16,611 nucleotides of DNA from Thermotogae bacterium (GCA_015486095.1 WFSK01000130.1:1-16611); one strand, 5' to 3'; shown: positions 6,642-13,981, counted from the stretch's first letter. The notes: generated from the letters alone by a model not told the origin. Numbers and translations: made by a program.

Positions 6642-7171
6642 ACTGTGTTGATGGAAATCTAAACAAGACCTTTCTCTCCTTCAACGATTCGGTAGGAGGT
6701 ATATCTCGATGTGCATCGTTAGTGTGAACGGACATGTTGCTCGACTTCACTATTTCTTTCTTTTCGAAAGACATATCGTTGTTGAGAGGCTGTTGTGAGA
6801 CTCATATAGCAAATGAGGTAGAGGACATATTTTGATGTGGAAGTGTTGTGAACGGTTGCTCGCTTCTGTCAGTAGCATATTGGTCAGCATCGAGCATTCT
6901 TCCTTAAATGCCGATGCACTCAAAACATCCTGTTTCTCGCCAATATGCTACCTTCCTCTATCTTCGCAACCGTTCACAACATTTCCACATCAAGATATGT
7001 CCCCTACCTCATTTGCTATATGATTCTCACAACAGCCTCTCAACAATGATAGAGGTTGCTAAAAAGAAATAGTGAAGTCGAGCAACATCATCACTTACAC
7101 AACGACGCACATCGAGATATACCTCCTACCGAATTGTTTAGATTTTCATCAACACAGTTTGACATAGAGCC
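6629..7171. repeat. 543-bp imperfect palindrome (possible foldback/MITE-like element)
   Basis: The left arm (6629-6883) and the reverse complement of the right arm (6940-7171) align along nearly their whole length. Perfectly matching blocks include 6629-6653 with 7147-7171 (25 bp), 6688-6714 with 7107-7133 (27 bp), and 6734-6759 with 7063-7088 (26 bp), plus nearly perfect runs over 6779-6860. The left arm has 21 extra bases (6667-6687), and there are diverged patches at about 6721-6733, 6760-6778 and 6861-6871. The ends read GGCTCTATGTCAAAC, which by memory resembles ISL3/IS256-class insertion-sequence tips. No clear target-site duplication is seen (ATCGCATG left, ATTTCTTT right) and there is no transposase frame. 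It fills the gap between two divergent promoters. Confidence 0.85.
6887..6917. repeat. small hairpin in the centre of the palindrome
   Basis: GCATCG (6887-6892) pairs with CGATGC (6912-6917), and inside it GCATT (6894-6898) pairs with AATGC (6907-6911 or one base earlier). It lies in the 56-bp central segment (6884-6939) that the two arms do not share, and it is off the midpoint near 6911. It could be the loop tip of a folded element or a remnant of the join between two inverted copies. Confidence 0.5.
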
Positions 7172-7194
7172 ATTTCTTTCATCCGTTACCTAAG

Positions 7195-7203
7195 TGATAT
7201 AAT
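7195..7203 (+). promoter_or_regulatory. extended -10 promoter of the transporter-peptidase-EF-P operon
   Basis: TGA-TATAAT (7195-7203) matches the TGn extended -10 form. There is no good -35 box at the right distance (the region 7173-7180 is only T-rich); the TTGACA at 7159-7164 in the palindrome end is 33 nt away and too far to pair with it. Transcription from about 7210 would give a leader near 38 nt. Confidence 0.55.
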
Positions 7204-7247
7204 TATAAAGTTCATTCTGGCTATCGCAACCTGTTGGAGGAGTGGTA

Positions 7248-8522
7248 ATGATGGCAATTGATATGATAATAACTGTGATACTCTTTGTGATATCCTATGC
7301 CTTAATAATAACGGACAAATTTTCTCGTGCATCTATTGTTTTGCTTAGCGCATCTGCAATAATAGCCTTCAAGATAATCCCAAACCAAAAGGCGGCGTTT
7401 GAATATCTCGATCTAAACACCATATATCTACTCATAGGTATGATGGTCTTAGCAGCCACGATCAAGAGATCGGGTTTGTTTCAATACATAGCCATAGAAG
7501 CGGTTAAACTCACGGGTAAGAATCCCAAAGTAATTCTTGTCGTTTTATCTGCAGTCATTGCTATAACATCTGCTTTTTTAGATAACGTAACGACTATCTT
7601 GCTTCTCATACCGGTGATCCTTGCCATATCCGATACACTCAAGCTCGACCCCGCTCCCTTCGTAATAGCGGGGATCATAAGTTCGAATATAGGTGGTACG
7701 GCAACAGCGGTGGGAGATCCACCTAATATAATGATCGCATCCCAAGCGAGGTTATCTTTTATGGATTTTATATTAAATGTCTTTCCAGCAACTATGATAT
7801 CCTTTATTATTATCGTCGGGTTGCTGTTACTCATCTACAGAAAAAAACTGGTGTTATCCGAAGAGGTGAAGGAAAGGAAGTTGCAATTCATTCCTTCTGA
7901 GGCGATAACGAGTAAACCGATGCTTATAAAATCCGTTATCATATTATCTTTTACGATATTTATGTTCATGATACACCACGTAGTCGATATCGAATTGGCA
8001 ACTATAGCCCTTGGGGCATCTTCTCTCTTAGTTATGATATCCGGTGTATCATTTATAGATGTGGTTAAAGATGTGGAATGGGAAACGATCCTTTTCTTCA
8101 CAGGGTTATTCATTATGGTAGGTGGGCTACAATCAACCGGTGTGCTCGAGAGCCTGTCTAAATTTATCATTTCGTTTTCTCGAGGAAGTTACCTTATGGC
8201 AAGCACATCTATTCTGTGGGGATCTGCTTTTATCTCTGCCTTTGTGGATAACATACCTTATACCGCGATAATGATACCTGTGATATCTTCTCTTCCATTT
8301 CATAATCTTCATCCACTCTGGTGGTCACTATCTTTGGGAGCTTGTCTTGGAGGAAATGGTACGATTATAGGAGCATCAGCAAATGTAGTTGCTACTGCTG
8401 CTATTTTTACATATTGTAAGAGGAAGATCACATTTGTAGAATTCTTTAAGGTTGGGTTTCCGTTGATGATAATGAGTATCCTGATATCGAATTTGTACGT
8501 GTATTTTAGATACCTGATATAA
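7248..8522 (+). CDS. ArsB/NhaD-type transporter (ion transporter superfamily)
   Basis: Polytopic membrane carrier of 424 residues, the usual size for the ArsB/NhaD/P-protein group. It shows the internal two-fold repeat of the superfamily: SAFLDNVTTILLLIPV (108-123) with GGTATAVGDPPN (149-160) in the first half, and SAFVDNIPYTAIMIPV (330-345) with GGNGTIIGASAN (368-379) in the second. Asp112 and Asp334 are the matching acidic residues in the re-entrant regions. Characterised relatives export arsenite or exchange Na+/H+; some move dicarboxylates or citrate. No ArsR, ArsC or ArsA gene is adjacent, so an arsenic role is not supported by context. Start: GGAGG (7236-7240) lies 7 nt before ATG 7248; the GTG at 7242 is too close. 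First gene of the plus-strand operon, 24 bp before the peptidase. Confidence 0.9.
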   Translation: MMAIDMIITVILFVISYALIITDKFSRASIVLLSASAIIAFKIIPNQKAAFEYLDLNTIYLLIGMMVLAATIKRSGLFQYIAIEAVKLTGKNPKVILVVLSAVIAITSAFLDNVTTILLLIPVILAISDTLKLDPAPFVIAGIISSNIGGTATAVGDPPNIMIASQARLSFMDFILNVFPATMISFIIIVGLLLLIYRKKLVLSEEVKERKLQFIPSEAITSKPMLIKSVIILSFTIFMFMIHHVVDIELATIALGASSLLVMISGVSFIDVVKDVEWETILFFTGLFIMVGGLQSTGVLESLSKFIISFSRGSYLMASTSILWGSAFISAFVDNIPYTAIMIPVISSLPFHNLHPLWWSLSLGACLGGNGTIIGASANVVATAAIFTYCKRKITFVEFFKVGFPLMIMSILISNLYVYFRYLI

Positions 8523-8546
8523 TTAAAGAATAAAGGAGGAGAAGCT

Positions 8547-9626
8547 ATGGTTCTCGATAAGATAAGAGAGAAGATGGAAGAAAAGGGAATAGATTTATTG
8601 ATAATCTACGATAGGGAAGGTTGTACCCCCAGTTTATTCTATGTAACGGGTTTTAAAGGAGAAGATGGTGTGTCCTTGATAAGTAGAGATAAAGCCTATT
8701 TGATAGTGGATTCCAGGTATTATGCGCAGGCAAGGAAAGAATTATTTCCGAGTATTACGATGGTTGAACTCGGTAAGAAGAAGACCTGGGAGATGATAAA
8801 GAAGATCCTGGATGATGTTAAACCTGAGAAGGTTAGCTTCGAAGGTAGTAGGTTATCTTATAAGAATTATGAAAAATTGAAGGAGATCGCTGATGGAGCA
8901 GAACTACTGCCGGGAGATGAGCTCATAACAGATTTGAGGAAGATCAAGACTCAGGAGGAAGTAAGCAAGATAGAAGTGGCAATAAAGGTAGCTCAAGATG
9001 CGTTCAATGAGATGCTGAATTATGTTAAAGTAGGTATAAAAGAACGTGAATTGGCTGCCATATTGGAGTTTGAGATGAAAAAGAGAGGCGCTGAGCGTCC
9101 TGCATTCGATACGATAATTGCGTCTGGCTGGCGAAGCGCACTTCCTCATGGAAAGGCTTCCGAAAAGAATATCGAGGAAGGAGATCTAATAGTTGTGGAT
9201 TTTGGCGCAAAGGTAGATGGATATAATTCAGATTTAACTCGAACCATCGGTGTAGGAAAAGTATCGGATAAGGCGAAAGAAGTCTATGAAATAGTTAGAA
9301 CTGCCCAGCAGACAGCTTGTGAGGCAGCAAGAGCTGGGATGCTTGCTAAAGAGCTGGATACCATCGCGAGGAAGATAATAGATGAGGCTGGATATGGAGA
9401 GAATTTTGGACATAGCCTGGGACATAGTATAGGTCTGGAAGTTCACGAAGGTCCAATAGTCAGTGCTTCTAACGAAGATATCTTACCTTCGGGCAGCGTG
9501 GTGACGATAGAACCAGGTATATATATCGAGGGAGAATTTGGTATAAGAATAGAAGATGATGTTTTATTGACGGAGAAAGGAAGTAAATGTCTTTCAAGCT
9601 TGCCAAGAGATTTGATGATATTTTGA
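8547..9626 (+). CDS. M24-family Xaa-Pro aminopeptidase/dipeptidase
   Basis: Cytoplasmic two-metal peptidase that cuts X-Pro bonds from peptides (PepQ/PepP group). It has 359 residues, typical of the short prokaryotic forms. The N-terminal creatinase-like domain is about 1-130; the pita-bread catalytic domain is about 136-355. All five metal ligands are present: Asp218 and Asp229 in VVDFGAKVDGYNSDLTRT, His293 in GHSLGHSIGLEVHEGP, Glu322 in TIEPGIYIEG and Glu336 in GIRIEDDVLL. The usual GHG at the histidine reads GHS here, a mild change. ATG 8547 follows AAAGGAGGAG with good spacing. It directly precedes the EF-P gene (18 bp), a pairing common in Firmicutes and Thermotogota. Whether it acts as dipeptidase or aminopeptidase cannot be told. 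Confidence 0.94.
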   Translation: MVLDKIREKMEEKGIDLLIIYDREGCTPSLFYVTGFKGEDGVSLISRDKAYLIVDSRYYAQARKELFPSITMVELGKKKTWEMIKKILDDVKPEKVSFEGSRLSYKNYEKLKEIADGAELLPGDELITDLRKIKTQEEVSKIEVAIKVAQDAFNEMLNYVKVGIKERELAAILEFEMKKRGAERPAFDTIIASGWRSALPHGKASEKNIEEGDLIVVDFGAKVDGYNSDLTRTIGVGKVSDKAKEVYEIVRTAQQTACEAARAGMLAKELDTIARKIIDEAGYGENFGHSLGHSIGLEVHEGPIVSASNEDILPSGSVVTIEPGIYIEGEFGIRIEDDVLLTEKGSKCLSSLPRDLMIF

Positions 9627-9632
9627 TCAGTG

Positions 9633-9638
9633 AGGTGA
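9633..9638 (+). promoter_or_regulatory. ribosome binding site that fixes the efp start
   Basis: AGGTGA runs directly into a GTG at 9639 (no spacing) but lies 6 nt before TTG 9645, so TTG 9645 is the more likely start of elongation factor P. Confidence 0.65.
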
Positions 9639-9644
9639 GTGAAC

Positions 9645-10202
9645 TTGGTAGATGTTAACAACCTAAAAAAGGGCATGATCGTGATCGTAGATGGTCATCT
9701 TTACAGTGTTGTAGATTATGATCATCTCAAAATGGGTAGGGGCGGAGCAGTTGTGAGGACGAAGTTGAAGGCACTCGATACCGATCTTATCAAGGAAGTA
9801 ACGTTTAGGGCAGGAGAAAGGCTTGAAGAAGCAGAAGTAGAATGGAAACACGCTCAATATCTATATAACGATGGATTGAATTATTACTTTATGTTGATCG
9901 ATAATTACGAGCAGATAAACTTGAGTGAGGAAGAGATCGGAGATAACAAATACTATCTTTTAGACAATCTCGAAGTGGATATCTCAATGTATAAAGGAAG
10001 ACCTTTATCCTTACGTTTACCGACCACTGTTAGTCTGAAAGTTATAGAGACCCCTCCTAACTTCAAAGGAGATACCGTTTCCGCAGGTCTTAAGCCGGCA
10101 ACGCTTGAAACGGGTTTGAAGACGAAAGTTCCTATGTTTATAAAAGAAGGTGATATAATAAAAGTAGATACAAGAGATGGAAGTTATGTGGCACGCGTTT
10201 AA
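9645..10202 (+). CDS. efp: elongation factor P
   Basis: Ribosome-bound factor that relieves stalling at consecutive prolines. From TTG 9645 it has 185 residues, the usual length, and its N-terminus (VDVNNLKKGM) then lines up with the standard EF-P beginning. It has the KOW-like domain 1 with the loop DYDHLKMGRGGAVVRTK (24-40), the OB domain 2 and the C-terminal OB domain with PPNFKGDTVSAGLKPATLET (about 138-157), which is the EF-P signature. The tip of the loop has Arg32 where E. coli and Bacillus have a modified lysine. Arg at this place is known both in EF-P rhamnosylated by EarP and in unmodified EF-P of thermophiles such as Thermus; no modification enzyme gene is seen here. Confidence 0.97.
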   Translation: MVDVNNLKKGMIVIVDGHLYSVVDYDHLKMGRGGAVVRTKLKALDTDLIKEVTFRAGERLEEAEVEWKHAQYLYNDGLNYYFMLIDNYEQINLSEEEIGDNKYYLLDNLEVDISMYKGRPLSLRLPTTVSLKVIETPPNFKGDTVSAGLKPATLETGLKTKVPMFIKEGDIIKVDTRDGSYVARV

Positions 10203-10235
10203 TTAAGTAAAAATGAATGTGAGGAGGGAAAAGAA

Positions 10236-10613
10236 GTGATGAGCGATGATGAAAGAGAAGAATATCCAGAAGAAACTATAGGGGAGGTACATGTTTCAGA
10301 TGAGGTCTTGATCGATATAGCTTGTACAGCTCTTACAAAAGTGGATGGAATAGTGATTCCATCTAAGAAAAATTTGAAGAGGTTGAAAAAAGATATCAAG
10401 CTGGAACGAGAAGAAGAGGGTATAGCATTCAAAGTAGAAGTTAAGATCTTCTATGGACAAAAGGTTAGAGAGGTTGCAAGAGCGATTCAGAAACGTATAA
10501 TGGAAGAAGTATACACCTATACGGGTGAGAATGTAACTCATGTTGATGTATATGTTAGAGATATTGTCTCAGAAAAGGAGGAGGAAGAGGAGAAAAAGGA
10601 GGAAGAAGAATAA
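10236..10613 (+). CDS. Asp23/Gls24 family envelope stress protein (first copy)
   Basis: Small Asp23/Gls24 (DUF322) protein of 125 residues. The family core runs from GEVHVSDEVLIDIACTALTK (about 16-35) through VEVKIFYGQKVREVARAIQK to THVDVYVRDI near residue 107. Asp23 of Staphylococcus is a membrane-tethered protein linked to cell-wall stress, bound to the membrane by AmaP; the gene that follows here is AmaP-like, which supports the same pair. The C-terminus is a low-complexity run of Glu and Lys, and the first 15 residues are acidic. Start GTG 10236 has GGAGGG 7 nt upstream; ATG 10239 is an equal alternative. It lies 33 bp after efp, in the same operon. Confidence 0.88.
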   Translation: MMSDDEREEYPEETIGEVHVSDEVLIDIACTALTKVDGIVIPSKKNLKRLKKDIKLEREEEGIAFKVEVKIFYGQKVREVARAIQKRIMEEVYTYTGENVTHVDVYVRDIVSEKEEEEEKKEEEE

Positions 10614-10630
10614 ATAAAGGAGGCTCATTG

Positions 10631-11209
10631 ATGAAATATTTTTTGATCGGAATATTGTTAACCGTTGCCCTGATCCTGACAAGCTCGGGGATAATGGGTT
10701 TGGTAGACGGAAAAGGGATAGCTCAGATATTCAATTCCTTTTTCACCTCTGAAGATATTTATCACGTATTCTTGAGGGCTGTATTCGTGGGCATCGGAGT
10801 ATTACTTTTCTTTTACATCTTTTACTTGTCTGCAACTGAGCAATACATTTCTGGAAAGAGTTTGGACAATGGAGAATATAGATTATCAAAATCCGCTTTA
10901 TCCAAACACGTGATGCTGAAAGTCAGAACATATGATTGGTTGAAGATTCATAAGGTAGAATTCGGTTCTGTGAATGGGGCACCAGTTTTAAGCTTATATG
11001 TAAAAGTGAAGCCTGGTAGTACCTTTTCTGATAAGATCGGTAAGTTGGTAACTGATATATCCCATGAACTGAACGATAATTTCAATATCACAGGATTAAA
11101 GATCAATCTTTACGTAAAGGATATATTAGGGGAGACAGAACAGATGGGTGATAAGAATGGGTATGAGAAGGATGCGGGAAGCGGTCCTTCAAACACTTTA
11201 TCAACATGA
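10631..11209 (+). CDS. AmaP-like membrane anchor with Asp23-like C-terminal domain
   Basis: Membrane protein of 192 residues with two hydrophobic helices (about 3-24 and 46-66) separated by a short loop, then a hydrophilic domain (about 85-170) with beta-alpha pattern LSLYVKVKPG and INLYVKDILG like Asp23 proteins. This is the layout of AmaP, the alkaline shock response membrane anchor, which tethers Asp23. ATG 10631 has AGGAGG 7 nt before it; the TTG at 10628 is closer and less good. It starts 17 bp after the Asp23 gene, and its 3' end overlaps the NusB gene by 53 bp. The family call rests on topology and context more than on a diagnostic motif. Confidence 0.72.
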   Translation: MKYFLIGILLTVALILTSSGIMGLVDGKGIAQIFNSFFTSEDIYHVFLRAVFVGIGVLLFFYIFYLSATEQYISGKSLDNGEYRLSKSALSKHVMLKVRTYDWLKIHKVEFGSVNGAPVLSLYVKVKPGSTFSDKIGKLVTDISHELNDNFNITGLKINLYVKDILGETEQMGDKNGYEKDAGSGPSNTLST

Positions 11210-11582
11210 GTTTTCAAAAGATGAAGATATCTCTGAACTCTACGATTACAGTATAGAATTCGTCAAATTGAGGCCCGATCTTATCCAGCTTGGCAGAAAG
11301 TATGTCAAGGAGCTTGTTAAGGCAGAAAAAGAAATAGATGCGTTGATAAACGAATTCCTGCTCAACTGGAGATTAGAGAGGTTGAGCATAGTAGATAGGA
11401 ATATTCTTAGAATGGGTACTTATGAATTGCTTTATGCAGATAACATTCCGATCCAGGTAACCCTGAATGAGATGGTAGAGATAGCCAAGAGATATGGAAC
11501 CGAAAATAGTGGAAAATTTGTTAATGGAATACTGGATAGAATTGCGAAGTCTAAGTGTCCCAAAGAGAAATTTCTTCTGTGA
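11157..11582 (+). CDS. nusB: transcription antitermination factor NusB
   Basis: Small helical RNA-binding protein that with NusE (S10) binds boxA and supports antitermination of rRNA operons. From ATG 11157 it has 141 residues. Signs: N-terminal RRMREAVLQTLYQHEF, the middle LERLSIVDRNILRMGTYELL and the C-terminal VEIAKRYGTENSGKFVNGIL, all strong NusB signatures; the C-terminus is, from memory, close to Thermotoga NusB. GGGTGAT (11146-11152) lies 4 nt before ATG 11157; ATG 11163 is an alternative. It overlaps the end of the AmaP-like gene by 53 bp and is followed by folD after 9 bp, so the three are probably translationally coupled. Confidence 0.96.
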   Translation: MGMRRMREAVLQTLYQHEFSKDEDISELYDYSIEFVKLRPDLIQLGRKYVKELVKAEKEIDALINEFLLNWRLERLSIVDRNILRMGTYELLYADNIPIQVTLNEMVEIAKRYGTENSGKFVNGILDRIAKSKCPKEKFLL

Positions 11583-11591
11583 GGTGCGATG

Positions 11592-12431
11592 ATGAAACTC
11601 AGAGGAAAACCTCTGGCAGATATGATATTTGAAAAGCAGATACCCATAATAAGAGCTCTATCCAAAAGAGGAATTGTCCCTAAGATCGCTGTTATAAGAG
11701 CTATGAACGACGAACCTTCGATAAGGTATTTCGAATCTATAAAGAGAAAGTTTGAAAGATATGGATGTGAATGTTTTGCTATATACAAGAATTTAGAAAG
11801 CACAGCAGACCTAAAAGAGGAATTGGAAAAGCTAAACGAGGATGAAAGTATCCATGGTGTGCTTATTCAGAGGCCTCTTCCTAAAACGGTGGATATAATA
11901 GAGGCAATTCGTGTCTTATCGCCATACAAAGATATCGAGGGATTAACTCCTTATAATCTGGCAAGGCTTCTCGTTAACGAAGAACTCTTTATACCTTGTA
12001 CTGCAGAGGCGGTTATAAGACTGCTCGAATATTACGATGTGAGATTGGAATCCAGGAGGGTTGTGGTCTTGGGGAGAAGTATTTCTGTTGGTAAGCCTCT
12101 CTCTTTGATGTTTTTGAATCGCAATGCCACTGTAACTATATGTCATTCTCGAACTGAGGACATCACTTCCATTTCGAGAGAAGCAGATATATTGGTATCT
12201 TCTGTCGGGATCGCTCGATTCGTAGACGCTTCTATGGTGAAGAAAGGTGGTGTAGTCGTGGATGTTGGTATGAACTCAGAAAATGGCAAGTTGGTGGGAG
12301 ATGTGAATTACGAAGAGGTTAAGGATATAGCATCGAAGATAACACCAGTACCAGGGGGTGTTGGACCGGTTACGGTTGCTATCCTCTTCGAGAATCTCAT
12401 AAAAGCAGCAGAGATGAGGGATCATGCCTGA
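11592..12431 (+). CDS. folD: FolD: methylene-THF dehydrogenase (cyclohydrolase lysine absent)
   Basis: Cytoplasmic one-carbon enzyme. FolD normally oxidises 5,10-methylene-THF to methenyl-THF with NAD(P) and then hydrolyses it to 10-formyl-THF. It has 279 residues from ATG 11592 (GAGGTG 5 nt upstream; the ATG at 11589 is too close). Conserved sites: Tyr46 in SIRYFESIKRK, Gln93 in GVLIQRPLP, Asp114 in PYKDIEG, the nucleotide motif GRSISVGKP (161-169), and ITPVPGGVGPVT (250-261). The lysine four residues after the tyrosine (YxxxK, Lys54 in E. coli, Lys56 in human), essential for cyclohydrolase activity, is Ile50 here. This predicts a mainly dehydrogenase enzyme. It overlaps xseA by 8 bp. Confidence 0.94.
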   Translation: MKLRGKPLADMIFEKQIPIIRALSKRGIVPKIAVIRAMNDEPSIRYFESIKRKFERYGCECFAIYKNLESTADLKEELEKLNEDESIHGVLIQRPLPKTVDIIEAIRVLSPYKDIEGLTPYNLARLLVNEELFIPCTAEAVIRLLEYYDVRLESRRVVVLGRSISVGKPLSLMFLNRNATVTICHSRTEDITSISREADILVSSVGIARFVDASMVKKGGVVVDVGMNSENGKLVGDVNYEEVKDIASKITPVPGGVGPVTVAILFENLIKAAEMRDHA

Positions 12432-13773
12432 TTTCTTTACCGTTTCTCAGGTTACAAATCGCATATCACAGTTGATAGACTCGGATAAGGCTCTAAAAGG
12501 TGTGCGAGTGAGGGGCGAAATAAGTGGTTGGAGTGTAAGAGAACCGCATATCTATTTCGGTCTTAAAGATGATAAGGCTTATATATCTTGTGTATATTTC
12601 GGTATGGGACCGTATGTAAAGGATATCTACGACGATGGTATGCTGGTAGACGTTGAAGGAGACATCAGAGTATATGCAAAAAGAGGGGTATATCAATTGT
12701 ATGTAAAGAGGATGCAAAAGAAGAGTACTGTAGGTGAGCTTTATGAGAGATTCGAAATCTTAAAAAGGCGTTTGGAAGCCGAGGGTATCTTTGCGGCAGA
12801 AAGGAAGTTGCCCATACCATCTATGCCTAAAAATATAGGGGTTATAACTTCAAGGGACGCCGCAGCATTTCAGGATATATTGAAATCTTTAAGAGAGCGT
12901 GGTTCGGGTGCAAGGGTTTATCTCTTTCATACCTCCGTTCAGGGAGAGAGAGCGAAATACGAGATAGCAAATGCTATTAGGAGAGCAAATGTCTATGGGA
13001 ATTTGGATGTGCTCATAGTTGCCAGAGGAGGTGGGTCTATCGAGGACTTATGGCCATTTAATGAGGAGATCGTTGTTAAAGCCATAGCATCTTCTAAGAT
13101 TCCAGTAGTCACAGGGATAGGGCATGAAACAGATATAACACTTTCGGATCTCGTTGCCGATAAACGATGCCACACTCCAACGGAAGCGGCAGAGTGTGTA
13201 ACACCTAAGAGAACAGAATTGATAGGGATGCTGGATATGAAAATGAATGCTATAAACAATGTGATGGAACAACGTATAGCCGCACTTGAGCAATATATCG
13301 ATGGACTTTTCGATAAGATCAGGAGATTCGATCCAATGCTAACCTTAAAGCATAGGCAAGAGATATTAAATGAGCATATGCGGAGATTAGAAAAAGCCAT
13401 TGTGAATGTGCTCTCGATGAAAGGTAATCTGGTATCGACATACAGCTTTAGATTGACTTCTGCTTCTCCATATCATCGTCTCAGCACAGTAGAGACGACT
13501 ATTACATACCTTAAAAATAGATTGATAAAGGCAATGGATAATGGATTGAAGAAGAGGATCGGTTTGATGGAAAAAGTAGAAATGGAGTTAGAAGCCCTAA
13601 AACCGGGTAATGTAATGAAAAGAGGATATGCATTGGTAAGAGATTCATCCGGAAGGATAATATCTACTGTGAGAGCTGTACAGGTGGGAGAGATTGTGAA
13701 CGTCGGATTTTATGACGGACATTTCGATTCCGAAGTGAAGGAGAAGTGGTATGATAGAGAAGAAGTCCTTTGA
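12424..13773 (+). CDS. xseA: exodeoxyribonuclease VII large subunit
   Basis: Catalytic subunit of exonuclease VII, which degrades single-stranded DNA to oligonucleotides from both ends in repair. It has 449 residues, normal length. The N-terminal OB fold (about 1-100) contains VRVRGEISGW; the nuclease core has VITSRDAAAFQDIL (140-153), RGGGSIEDLWPFNEE (201-215), GIGHETDITLSDLVAD (231-246) and TPTEAAE (251-257), with His234 and Asp237 as expected catalytic residues. Coiled-coil-like helices follow (about 265-400), as in other XseA, where they bind the small subunits. ATG 12424 overlaps the folD stop by 8 bp, and xseB starts 23 bp before its end, so folD-xseA-xseB are tightly coupled. Confidence 0.97.
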   Translation: MPDFFTVSQVTNRISQLIDSDKALKGVRVRGEISGWSVREPHIYFGLKDDKAYISCVYFGMGPYVKDIYDDGMLVDVEGDIRVYAKRGVYQLYVKRMQKKSTVGELYERFEILKRRLEAEGIFAAERKLPIPSMPKNIGVITSRDAAAFQDILKSLRERGSGARVYLFHTSVQGERAKYEIANAIRRANVYGNLDVLIVARGGGSIEDLWPFNEEIVVKAIASSKIPVVTGIGHETDITLSDLVADKRCHTPTEAAECVTPKRTELIGMLDMKMNAINNVMEQRIAALEQYIDGLFDKIRRFDPMLTLKHRQEILNEHMRRLEKAIVNVLSMKGNLVSTYSFRLTSASPYHRLSTVETTITYLKNRLIKAMDNGLKKRIGLMEKVEMELEALKPGNVMKRGYALVRDSSGRIISTVRAVQVGEIVNVGFYDGHFDSEVKEKWYDREEVL

Positions 13774-13981
13774 AGATTACGTTAAAGAGCTGAATGAGAT
13801 CTTGAATAAACTGGAAAGAGGGGATACTGATCTGGAGGAATCGGTTAATCTATTTCAACAAGGGGTAAACTTATATAAGGAATGCAAAAAACTCATAGAA
13901 GAATCGAAAGTGAAGGTAACAGAGGTCATGGAAACGCTTAAGGATACGGAAGGTGAGAAGGATGAGATGGAACATACGTGA
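13751..13981 (+). CDS. xseB: exodeoxyribonuclease VII small subunit
   Basis: Short helical partner of XseA; several copies wrap the coiled coil of the large subunit. It has 76 residues, the typical size. The family pattern is clear: FEDYVKELNEILNKLERGD (7-25), then LEESVNLFQQGVNLYKEC (28-45) and a helical tail rich in Lys/Glu. ATG 13751 has AAGGAG (13738-13743) 7 nt upstream, within xseA, and overlaps it by 23 bp. It overlaps the dxs start by 20 bp. In many Firmicutes ispA lies between xseB and dxs; it is absent here. Confidence 0.95.
   Translation: MIEKKSFEDYVKELNEILNKLERGDTDLEESVNLFQQGVNLYKECKKLIEESKVKVTEVMETLKDTEGEKDEMEHT

Noticed and set aside
6654..6843. RNA-level selection on the palindrome stem
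   Set aside because: Of six single-base differences I could place in matched blocks, three give G-U pairs (6654, 6831, 6843) and three give mismatches (6715, 6801, 6822). That is what random transitions would give, so there is no evidence for a conserved RNA fold.
6832..7023. 63-codon plus-strand frame inside the palindrome
   Set aside because: It runs across the loop of the inverted repeat, has no family motif, and the matching frame in the other arm stops after ten codons.
6621..7179. Target-site duplication flanking the palindrome
   Set aside because: Flanks ATCGCATG and ATTTCTTT share only the first two bases; shifting the ends by one base does not help.
7248..8522. Arsenic resistance island
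   Set aside because: The transporter belongs to the ArsB/NhaD group, but no arsR, arsC or arsA is nearby and the gene heads a housekeeping operon.
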